This document shows, one piece after another, positions 57,175 through 64,000 of a DNA stretch of 64,000 nucleotides. The stretch spans positions 62,001 to 126,000 of the forward strand of contig CAWAZD010000014.1 in the NCBI GenBank assembly GCA_963786395.1, written 5' to 3'. Numbering within the stretch: position 1 is the first letter of the stretch; each line of letters opens with the position of its first letter. The stretch is from Fen-1301 sp963786395. GTDB lineage: Bacteria; Bacteroidota; Ignavibacteria; Ignavibacteriales; Ignavibacteriaceae. The notes under the pieces are model-generated. The model worked only from the letters and a program-made list of their open reading frames with translations. It had not been told where the DNA came from and made no database searches. A program made the position numbers and the translations under genes.

Positions 57175-59133
57175 TTTCTGAATAGTAGATAGCATAGTGT
57201 CGAATTCATAGGGTTTCAGAAGAATACTATTTACCCCTATCTTATGAATGTCAATTTTTGTATCAATGCTTATACTACCCGTAGATAATATTATAGGCAT
57301 ATGAAAATTTAACCCTCTTACCTTTTCAATACATTCAATTCCGTTCATCTCCGGCATATTAAAATCCATAATTATCAGGTCAACTTTTAATTCCTCAGTT
57401 AATAATTTAAGAACCTCCAAACCGGATGAAACTTTTATTACATTAAATCCGTTTGATTCTAAGAGTTCTGCAAGCAAATCCCTCAGCATAATTTCATCAT
57501 CGGCTAACAGAATTATTTTATTTTCAGGAGCTGTTTTTACTACAGCCATTGGTTCATATGCCGGAAAAAACACATCAAATGTTGTGCTTTCGTTTTCTAC
57601 GCTTGATACTTCAATGTGCCCCTCGTGTGCCTTTATAATTCCGTATGTTACATAAAGCCCGAGACCTGATCCGGTATCTTTTATCTTTGTTGAAAAATAA
57701 GGATCAAAAATCCTTAAAAGATTCTCTTCCTTAATACCGGTACCGGAATCCTTAACCTGAAAATGGATATAGTTGCCCATTTTAAGAAAAGGGAATTGAA
57801 TCAAATTCATATCATCAATTGTAATGTTATTTGCTGTAAGAGTTATCGTTCCCTTATTTTCAATTGCCTCCTTGGCATTAACACATAAATTAAGCAGCAC
57901 CTGGTATATCTCTGTACCTGACCCCAGAATATCATATAATGAATCAGAGAGATTTGTTACCAGGTTAATTCTCTTGGGAAATGTCTGAATAATAACTTTT
58001 GAAATCTCATTTAAAAGATCATTTGGCTTTATCAGTTCCTTCCTCTTTTGTGTTGGCTTTCCAAAAGATAATAAGCCTTTGGTCAGGTCCTTTGCACGAA
58101 TTGAGCAGCTTTCTATATTGTCGAGCAGGCGCGTTATATCTTCTTTCGGCTCCACACGTTTCTTTAAAAGATTGATACTGCCGAAAATACTTGACAAGAG
58201 ATTGTTGAAATCATGAGCCATGCCGCTTGAAAGTTTGCCGATAGTCTCCAGTTTCTGAGCCTGCAATAGTCTGTTTTCAAGAGCAACATTCAGTTCATTG
58301 GTCAGAATGCTGCTAATCGAGAAAGAAAGAATAGCAGCAAATTGTTCAACATGATTAATTTCAAGAGGGGAAAAACCATCTGTTTGTTTGCCTATAACAA
58401 TTGTGGCAAGAAGTTTATTGTCAAATAAACATGGAGTTAATACAAGTGTCTGTGATTGAAAAACGCGAACAAGATTTAAACCAATATTGTCACTAATGTT
58501 TAAGGCAACAAGTGATTTCTTATTAACCGAAAACCATTTATTTAAAAAGGGAAAGTTTGAGTTTAATTCTTTTTCTATTTCCTTTCGGTTAACAAGCAGG
58601 TTTTCAGGATCATGATAATGGAAAGAATATTTGTTTGTCTCATTGTGAAGAATAACTAATCCAAAATTCCCGCCGCTAATATTTAAACACCTGACAAGCA
58701 GTTCTTCTGAAATTACCTTTAAGGACTTTTCTTTTAATAAAATAGAAAGTATATGCTTAAGTTCGGATTGAAAAAGCAGGTTCTTTTGAAGAAGATCTTC
58801 ATCATATCCTTCGGCAAATTTTCTTTCAGTTGGTTCAACTTTTATTAAATAGTTACTATTTGCCTTCTTTTCCCCCCCTATGGGAATTATCCTGATATTT
58901 GAATTTTTTGAAGGGAATGTTATAGTATTAGGAAGTTTTCCGTTAAATTTTACAGGTGATAATGTTTCAATTAACTTTATAACCGAAGTCCCCTTTAATT
59001 TTTTTAAGCCGAAGATTTCTTTAAATTTTTTGTTATACCAGACAATCTTGTATTCTTTGTCTGTTAAAGCAATACCTTCATTTACGGTCTCAAAATATTT
59101 AATTGTAGAGTTTAACAAAAAATTATCTGCCAT
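57166..59133 (-). CDS. PAS/GAF histidine kinase with C-terminal receiver
   Basis: 655 residues, intact. An N-terminal PAS domain (YFETVNEGIALTDKEYKIVWYNKKFKEIFG) is followed by a GAF-like domain (about 130-290; SGGNFGLVILHNETNK, VIGKQTDGFSPLEINHVEQFA). The catalytic part has the phospho-His in SSGMAHDFNNLLSSIFGSI, an HATPase with LNLCVNAKEAI, GNYIHFQVKDSGTGI and GSGLGLYVTYGIIKAH, and a receiver with IILLADDEIMLRD and the acceptor LIIMDFNMPEMNG. No TM helix, so it is cytoplasmic. The NtrB-like HDFNNLL motif and its position 6 nt after the NtrC gene indicate a two-component pair. Confidence 0.92.
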   Translation of the reverse strand: MADNFLLNSTIKYFETVNEGIALTDKEYKIVWYNKKFKEIFGLKKLKGTSVIKLIETLSPVKFNGKLPNTITFPSKNSNIRIIPIGGEKKANSNYLIKVEPTERKFAEGYDEDLLQKNLLFQSELKHILSILLKEKSLKVISEELLVRCLNISGGNFGLVILHNETNKYSFHYHDPENLLVNRKEIEKELNSNFPFLNKWFSVNKKSLVALNISDNIGLNLVRVFQSQTLVLTPCLFDNKLLATIVIGKQTDGFSPLEINHVEQFAAILSFSISSILTNELNVALENRLLQAQKLETIGKLSSGMAHDFNNLLSSIFGSINLLKKRVEPKEDITRLLDNIESCSIRAKDLTKGLLSFGKPTQKRKELIKPNDLLNEISKVIIQTFPKRINLVTNLSDSLYDILGSGTEIYQVLLNLCVNAKEAIENKGTITLTANNITIDDMNLIQFPFLKMGNYIHFQVKDSGTGIKEENLLRIFDPYFSTKIKDTGSGLGLYVTYGIIKAHEGHIEVSSVENESTTFDVFFPAYEPMAVVKTAPENKIILLADDEIMLRDLLAELLESNGFNVIKVSSGLEVLKLLTEELKVDLIIMDFNMPEMNGIECIEKVRGLNFHMPIILSTGSISIDTKIDIHKIGVNSILLKPYEFDTMLSTIQKLL

Positions 59134-59139
59134 TAAATA

Positions 59140-60510
59140 TTAATCTTGTTTTATTGAATACTTTTTAATTTTGGTATATAAAGTCTTTTGGCTTATACCA
59201 AGCTGGCTTGCCGTCTGCGCCCTATCCCAGCGAAAGTATTTAAGCGCTCTTGCAATATGTAATTTTTCAACTTCATCAATACTCATAATTTTAGTGTCAT
59301 TTTCATTTTCTTCAGGAACAGATGGAAGAAGTTCAATAATAGATGAAGACCTGGGTATATTCAGATCATCATAATGAATTAAATCACCTTCGGCAAAAAT
59401 AAGAGCCCTTTCAATTATATGCTCAAGCTCTCTGATATTTCCGGGATAATTATATTTTAATAGTGCATCCTCGGCATGAGCAGTGATTTTCTTGGGCGAC
59501 CGTATTGGGGATTTTGATTCAAGGAAATGATTTGATAATACCAGTATATCTTCCTTTCTTTCACGAAGCGGAGGGATTGTTAATGTTATTACATTAAGCC
59601 TGAATAACAAATCTCGCCTGAATTTTTTATTGTCCGTTTCTTCAAGAAGATTCCGGTTTGTAGCACTGATTACCCTTATATTGGAAGTAAGAGTCGTTAC
59701 TCCACCTATTCTTCTATATTCACCGTTTTCCAGGAACCTTAACAGCTTAGGCTGAAGAGATAGACTTAATTCTCCTATCTCATCAAGAAATAAAGTCCCG
59801 CCGTGGGCTATTTCTACCAAACCCTGTTTTGTGTTTTTAGCATCAGTAAATGCACCTTTCTCATGTCCAAACAATTCACTTTCAATAAGCTGATCGGGTA
59901 GTGAGGCACAATTGATTATAACAAAAGGTTTGTCGCACCTTGTAGAATATTTGTGAATATACTCAGCAAAAAGTTCCTTGCCTGTTCCGGTCTCTCCCTC
60001 TATAAGAATATTTGATTCTGAAGAAGCCGATTTATTAGCCAGGTTAATTGCTTTTTGCAGTCCGGGACTGTTCCCGATTATTCTACTCGATAATTTTTTG
60101 TTTACCTGGTTTGAAAGTATTGTGGTCTTTACTAAAAGATCCTTATGTTCCAAAGCCCTGTTAATTGTAATCAGCAGCTCATCAAAATTATAGGGCTTAT
60201 TAATAAAATCATAAGCTCCGTTCCTTATGCAATCCACAGCCTTTCTTACCTCAGACTGCGCTGTAAGTATTATTACCTGGATAGAGGAATTATATTCTGA
60301 AACGAATTTTAATACCTCTTCTCCATTTACAATTTTCATTGTCAGGTCAAGAAGAAGAAGATCATAGTTCTTGCTTTTTATAGATTCAATAGCAAGGCTT
60401 CCGTCATACACTGTATCAACGGTAAACCCTTCTTCAATTAATTGTTCTTTTAAGAGATAACAGAGGGTTTCATCATCATCACAGACTAATATTTTTGCGT
60501 TTTTCGCCAT
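59140..60510 (-). CDS. NtrC-family sigma-54-dependent response regulator
   Basis: 456 residues, intact. Receiver (ILVCDDDETLCYLLKEQL, acceptor Asp in DLLLLDLTMKIVNG, Thr in VIILTAQSE, Lys in INKPYNFDELL). The central AAA+ has Walker A EGETGTGKELFAEYIH, ESELFGHEKGAFTDA, Walker B GGTLFLDEIGELS, and the R-finger region RRDLLFRLNVITLTIPPLRER. The C-terminal Fis-type helix-turn-helix reads AQTASQLGISQKTLYTKIKKY. The sigma-54 contact loop is GAFTDA instead of GAFTGA, a tolerated variant. It is first in the minus-strand operon with the PAS kinase. Targets are unknown; the neighbouring pilus locus is a candidate. Confidence 0.94.
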   Translation of the reverse strand: MAKNAKILVCDDDETLCYLLKEQLIEEGFTVDTVYDGSLAIESIKSKNYDLLLLDLTMKIVNGEEVLKFVSEYNSSIQVIILTAQSEVRKAVDCIRNGAYDFINKPYNFDELLITINRALEHKDLLVKTTILSNQVNKKLSSRIIGNSPGLQKAINLANKSASSESNILIEGETGTGKELFAEYIHKYSTRCDKPFVIINCASLPDQLIESELFGHEKGAFTDAKNTKQGLVEIAHGGTLFLDEIGELSLSLQPKLLRFLENGEYRRIGGVTTLTSNIRVISATNRNLLEETDNKKFRRDLLFRLNVITLTIPPLRERKEDILVLSNHFLESKSPIRSPKKITAHAEDALLKYNYPGNIRELEHIIERALIFAEGDLIHYDDLNIPRSSSIIELLPSVPEENENDTKIMSIDEVEKLHIARALKYFRWDRAQTASQLGISQKTLYTKIKKYSIKQD

Positions 60511-60596
60511 AATTATAAGTGTTATTTAGTGTGGTAGGGGAAGTTTCATTTGGAATAAAATAACCTTTTCTATATATTTGAAGTTCTTATATTTGG

Positions 60597-60668
60597 GGGC
60601 GCGTAGCTCAGGGGTAGAGCATCTGCCTTTTAAGCAGAGGGTCGGTGGTTCGAAACCACCCGCGCTCA
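60597..60668 (+). tRNA. tRNA-Lys (anticodon UUU)
   Basis: A full cloverleaf can be drawn. Acceptor GGGCGCG (60597-60603) with CGCGCTC (60661-60667) has one G-U. D-stem GCTC/GAGC (60606-60609, 60617-60620). Anticodon stem TCTGC/GCAGA with loop CTTTTAA, anticodon TTT at 60629-60631. T-stem GGTGG/CCACC with loop TTCGAAA. The discriminator is A and CCA is not encoded. A hairpin terminator follows. Confidence 0.95.
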
Positions 60669-60691
60669 CATGAATTAAAGTTTCTCTTTTT

Positions 60692-60716
60692 AAGCCGTTG
60701 CAAGACGGCTTTTTTA
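60692..60716 (+). terminator. Terminator after tRNA-Lys
   Basis: AAGCCGT (60692-60698), loop TGCAAG, ACGGCTT (60705-60711), then TTTTTATT. Confidence 0.85.
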
Positions 60717-60837
60717 TTATTTGGTTCAATAGAAAATAAAATAATTTTTCTCTCCTAAGTTAAACCTATTACAATCATAATTCCATTAAAAGTGATATAG
60801 GGTAGCAAAATTTAAACCAAATAGAACCAAATATCAA

Positions 60838-62052
60838 TTATCTGACAGATTCATAAAATCTTTTCTCAGCAATCTGAGCTATAGTTTTCCCAATACTGAT
60901 TGAAGCGGTAGCGGCAGGAGAAGGTGAGTTTAATACATGGACCATATTTTCTGCCTCAATTATTCTGAAGTCATCAACCAATCTACCGTCTGCTTCAAGT
61001 GCCTGAGCACGGACACCAGCCCCTCCCGGAAAAATATCTTTACTGTTTATTTCAGGAACCAGTTTTTTAAGCGCATTTACAAATTCATGTTTATTGTATG
61101 ACCTATAAAACTCCTTTATCCCCATTCTGTAGTGTTTGGCAGCCATTCGCCAGAAACCTCCGAATGTAACCATATCCATAATATCCGCAAATGAGAAATC
61201 ACTCTTTTTATAACCTTCTCTCTTAAACGATAATACAGCATTCGGACCTGCCTCAGTACCACCGGTTATTCTGCGAGTAAAATGAACTCCCAGAAAAGGG
61301 AATTGAGGATCTGGTACCGGGTAAATTAAATTCTTAACAAGGTTTTCTTTCTCTTTAATAAGATTATAATATTCTCCACGGAAGGGGACAATTTTAAGAT
61401 TTGGTTTTATGCCGCATTTTATTGCAACTCTGTCTGACTGAAGACCTGCACAGTTTATAAGAACCCGTGATTTTATTTCATCCTTATTTGTTTCTATTAT
61501 CAGTTCACCGTTCTTCTTTTTCAGGTTAGTAAACCTTGTTGATGTTTTTATTTCTCCACCGTTTTCTTTAATAATTTCAGCATATTTTTCCGTTACAGTT
61601 GTGTAATTAACAATGCCTGTTTCGGCTACATGCAGCCCCAATATTCCTCTCGCATGCGGCTCAAATTCTATTATCTCTTCTGCTGATATTCTGTTTATTC
61701 CTTTTAAACCGTTCTCCCTTCCGCGCTTTTCAAGTTCATGGAGAATAGGAACTTCATAATCATTAACGGCAAGAACAATTTTACCGCAGCGATCAAATGG
61801 AATTTCATTCTCTTCGCAAAATTTGTACAGAAGCTCCCTGCCCTCAATGCAATTTCTAGCCTTTAAAGAACCTGGCTTATAGTATAGACCCGAATGAATT
61901 ACTCCACTGTTGTTCCCCGTCTGATGAAAAGCTAATTTATTCTCAGATTCTATTACTAAAACTTTTAGCTTTTTATTTTTCTGAAGAGACATCCCGGTGG
62001 CAACACCTACAATCCCTCCTCCTATTATTACGAAATCATATATAATAGACAT
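60838..62052 (-). CDS. lhgO: L-2-hydroxyglutarate oxidase LhgO
   Basis: FAD-dependent DAO-family enzyme oxidising L-2-hydroxyglutarate to 2-oxoglutarate. 404 residues, intact. The dinucleotide fold is IYDFVIIGGGIVGVATGMSL, followed by the family signature NNSGVIHSGLYYKPGSLKARNC with FDRCGKIVLA. Later motifs are GIVNYTTVTEKYAE, the LINCAGLQSDRVA stretch and the FLGVHFTRRITGG loop, ending SPSPAATASISIGKTIA. The length is normal. It lies 26 nt downstream of the type IX secreted protein gene on the same strand, but this is probably chance. The distinction from the related glycerol-3-phosphate dehydrogenases is clear from the SGVIHSGLYY motif. Confidence 0.93.
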   Translation of the reverse strand: MSIIYDFVIIGGGIVGVATGMSLQKNKKLKVLVIESENKLAFHQTGNNSGVIHSGLYYKPGSLKARNCIEGRELLYKFCEENEIPFDRCGKIVLAVNDYEVPILHELEKRGRENGLKGINRISAEEIIEFEPHARGILGLHVAETGIVNYTTVTEKYAEIIKENGGEIKTSTRFTNLKKKNGELIIETNKDEIKSRVLINCAGLQSDRVAIKCGIKPNLKIVPFRGEYYNLIKEKENLVKNLIYPVPDPQFPFLGVHFTRRITGGTEAGPNAVLSFKREGYKKSDFSFADIMDMVTFGGFWRMAAKHYRMGIKEFYRSYNKHEFVNALKKLVPEINSKDIFPGGAGVRAQALEADGRLVDDFRIIEAENMVHVLNSPSPAATASISIGKTIAQIAEKRFYESVR

Positions 62053-62078
62053 AAAGTATCTCTTTGATTAGAACAAAA

Positions 62079-64000
62079 CTATTTTAAAAGGATCATCTTC
62101 CTTGTTTGTGAGAAATCCCCTGCCTGTATTCTGTAAAAATAAATTCCGCTTGGCTGATCATCCATGTTAATTTTAATATTATAATTTCCCGGGTCTTTGT
62201 TCTCATTAACTAATGTGGAGATTTCTTTTCCAAGAATATTAAATATTTTTATTGACACTTTGCTTCTTTCAGAGATAGAATAATTTATGTTTGTCTCCGG
62301 GTTAAAAGGATTCGGGAAGTTCTGAGAAAGCGAAAAAGATGCCGGAGAATTATTTGAAGCATCGTTAATCCCGCTAACTGAAGCCCCCCCTCCGGTTTCC
62401 GTTTTCATAATTAAACCGTTTGCGCCAATAATCCATCCTGTTTTAGCGTCTGTGAAAAGCATTTTTGACAATGAATTTGTTGTATGTGTCAAAAGTTTAT
62501 TCCAACTGGTTCCACCGTCTGTTGATTTGAGAAATGTACCATTTGATCCGCATAAATAACCATTTAAAGTATCAAGGAATTGAACATCATTACCTTCAGT
62601 TATATCTACCAGGCTTTTATTCCATGCTCCGCCCATATTAGTGGATTTAAGTAAAACCCCATATAATCCTGTCATCCACAAATAGTTGCCAACAAAACAA
62701 ACCCGGTTAATATTGCTGACATCAGGAATTGACATCTCTGAAAATTGAAATGATGCGCCCTGACCGCCCCGCATCCATGCTGTTAAAACTTTCCCATTCT
62801 CTCCCGGTGCGATTAAATGCTGCGCATTAGGAAAACAAATATCCCTGAGATTGTCCCCATCAAACCTACAAATAGAATTTCTGACAAATGGCTTAGTCAT
62901 ACCCATTTCCACAACAATGCCCCCATTACCTGCGGCAAACAAACTATATCCGTTCCTGACTATTCTTTTGTAATTGACAGATGGAACATCCTTTATATTT
63001 TGTAATGCCCAGGTAATACCAAGATCAATTGAGAAAAATAGTCTCGCCCCGTCACCCGCTACCCATAACATCGAGCTGCTGTAATTTGAAAAAAATATAA
63101 CATCATTCAGCGCAGCTGTTGTGTTTAAATCTTTTTTTTGCCAAGTGGTTCCACCGTCTGAAGTAATGAGAAATGTACCCTGATCCCCCACAATAAATCC
63201 GTAAAGAGGACTGGCAAAATAAATAGAATTTAAGTTTGCCCTGTTACCGGATGACTGGAACTCCCAGTTTGTTCCCGCGTCAGTGCTTCTGGCAAGAAAC
63301 CCTGAACTACCGGCAAGCCAACCAGTTCCGGTTGTTAAAAACTTCACGCTGTTAAATGTAAATGTTGTATCCTGTTCTTCTATATCCCAGTTTGTACCGC
63401 CATCATTTGTTCTTAATATAACTCCATTTTTTCCGGCAGCAAATCCTGTGTTATGATCAATAAAACTTATTGATAAAATCCATTTATATGTAGCAGTTTT
63501 AATTACGCTCCAATTACTTCCGCCATCTGTTGTTTTAAGTATCTGCCCGTTTTGACCGCAGATCCAGCCATAATTCTGGTCTGTGAAACTTATTGAAGAA
63601 AGGATACTGTTTACTCCGCTGTTCTCATCAGACCAGGTAGCCCCGCCGTCAGTAGTCTTTTTTATAATGCCTTGCGATCCGGTCAACCAGCCTGTATTGG
63701 GATCAAAAAAATAGATCTTTGAAAAGGAGAACTGTGCATTTATTAAAGTTGAAGACCAGAGAATACCCCCGTTTGTAGTTTTAAGTAAAACACCATTAGA
63801 GCTAACGGCATAACCAATATTAATAGATGTAAAGAATATTGAATTTATATTGTAGGTTACTCCTCCAGTATCCTGTCTGGTAAAAGTTAAACCGCCGTCA
63901 ATTGTCCTAAGAATTATTCCATTTTCACCGGCTGCCCAGCCATTTAGCTTATCTATGAAAAAAGAAGTCAAAAGGGTATTTGGATATCCGGAAGTTAAGA
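62079..64000 (-). CDS. YCF48-repeat secreted protein with type IX sorting domain, 5'-truncated by window edge
   Basis: The frame is open to the right edge, so the N-terminus is missing; the TTG at 63971 is only an internal codon. About eleven YCF48/BNR-like repeats of around 45 residues fill most of it (e.g. GWAAGENGIILRTIDGGLTF, GWLTGSQGIIKKTTDGGATW, GYLCGSNGTFLKSTDGGTSW); they fold as a beta-propeller. The last 85 residues are a type IX secretion C-terminal domain: LSQNFPNPFNPETNINYSI, VSIKIFNILGKEISTL, PSGIYFYRIQAGDFSQTRKM. It should cross the outer membrane through the gliding/Por machinery and be surface-attached or released. No catalytic domain is visible in the part present. Confidence 0.92.
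   Translation of the reverse strand, partial: LTSGYPNTLLTSFFIDKLNGWAAGENGIILRTIDGGLTFTRQDTGGVTYNINSIFFTSINIGYAVSSNGVLLKTTNGGILWSSTLINAQFSFSKIYFFDPNTGWLTGSQGIIKKTTDGGATWSDENSGVNSILSSISFTDQNYGWICGQNGQILKTTDGGSNWSVIKTATYKWILSISFIDHNTGFAAGKNGVILRTNDGGTNWDIEEQDTTFTFNSVKFLTTGTGWLAGSSGFLARSTDAGTNWEFQSSGNRANLNSIYFASPLYGFIVGDQGTFLITSDGGTTWQKKDLNTTAALNDVIFFSNYSSSMLWVAGDGARLFFSIDLGITWALQNIKDVPSVNYKRIVRNGYSLFAAGNGGIVVEMGMTKPFVRNSICRFDGDNLRDICFPNAQHLIAPGENGKVLTAWMRGGQGASFQFSEMSIPDVSNINRVCFVGNYLWMTGLYGVLLKSTNMGGAWNKSLVDITEGNDVQFLDTLNGYLCGSNGTFLKSTDGGTSWNKLLTHTTNSLSKMLFTDAKTGWIIGANGLIMKTETGGGASVSGINDASNNSPASFSLSQNFPNPFNPETNINYSISERSKVSIKIFNILGKEISTLVNENKDPGNYNIKINMDDQPSGIYFYRIQAGDFSQTRKMILLK

Noticed and set aside
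60526..60729. 67-codon minus-strand open frame
   Set aside because: It covers the tRNA-Lys gene and its terminator; the apparent protein is translated antisense tRNA.

Overview
The window looks like the replication-origin region of an AT-rich, Gram-negative bacterial chromosome from the Bacteroidota/Chlorobi superphylum, most likely an Ignavibacteria-type organism. The basis is the type IX secretion sorting tail on the last gene (FPNPFNPET, GIYFYRI), a patatin-Omp85 fusion, DUF3078 and other small outer-membrane barrels, a DciA-like gene beside recF, and pilins starting MGQQQLLL. The taxonomic call is inference; no 16S gene is present.

Layout. 0-3.2 kb: OmpA-family protein (cut by the window edge), an exported Asn/Lys/Gly-rich protein and a pyrimidine-nucleoside phosphorylase. 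3.3-10.4 kb: aspS, an Ig-like repeat lipoprotein, a VOC protein, plsY and gpsA. 10.6-15.6 kb: a large bacterial alpha-2-macroglobulin. 16-20.5 kb: rlpA, a methyltransferase, a DUF423 protein, uvrB and ybaK. 20.6-29 kb: GH77 amylomaltase, a small barrel protein, a Cys/Met-metabolism PLP enzyme, an ACT-like mini-protein, glgA and patatin-Omp85. 29.1-41.5 kb: the classical origin cluster yidC-yidD-rnpA-rpmH (minus strand) diverging from dnaA, a small lipoprotein gene, dnaN, recF, a DUF721/dciA-like gene, gyrB and gyrA (plus strand). DnaA boxes and AT-rich inverted-repeat DNA flank dnaA. 41.5-43.2 kb: DUF3078 protein and an alpha/beta hydrolase. 43.5-52.6 kb: a type IV pilus-like locus with two unusual pilins, then PilC-, PilB- and PilT-like genes, a PilM-PilN fusion, PilO-like and a short secretin. 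52.6-60.5 kb: a signalling block of a CheY-like regulator, a hybrid kinase with three receiver domains, a receiver-DHp protein without a kinase domain, and a convergent kinase/NtrC pair. 60.6-64 kb: tRNA-Lys, lhgO, and a YCF48-repeat protein carrying the type IX sorting tail and cut by the window edge.

Sequence quality matters. Single-base frameshifts break many genes that a living cell needs (aspS, dnaA, gyrB, gyrA, gpsA). They are extremely dense between 44.9 and 53.5 kb, while uvrB, glgA, yidC, dnaN and recF are clean. In each broken gene the conserved protein continues in another frame at the right spacing, and the summed length fits the family. I therefore read these as uncorrected indels in the assembly rather than pseudogenes, and give the span of each restored gene.

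The most novel-looking item is the pilus-like locus. Its pilins lack the canonical glutamate-5 and GFTLIE start, yet sit with both assembly and retraction ATPases, a PilM-PilN-PilO platform, a minimal secretin and a phosphorelay cluster. The two pilin genes are separated from the machinery by a strong terminator and preceded by a symmetric operator-like repeat.
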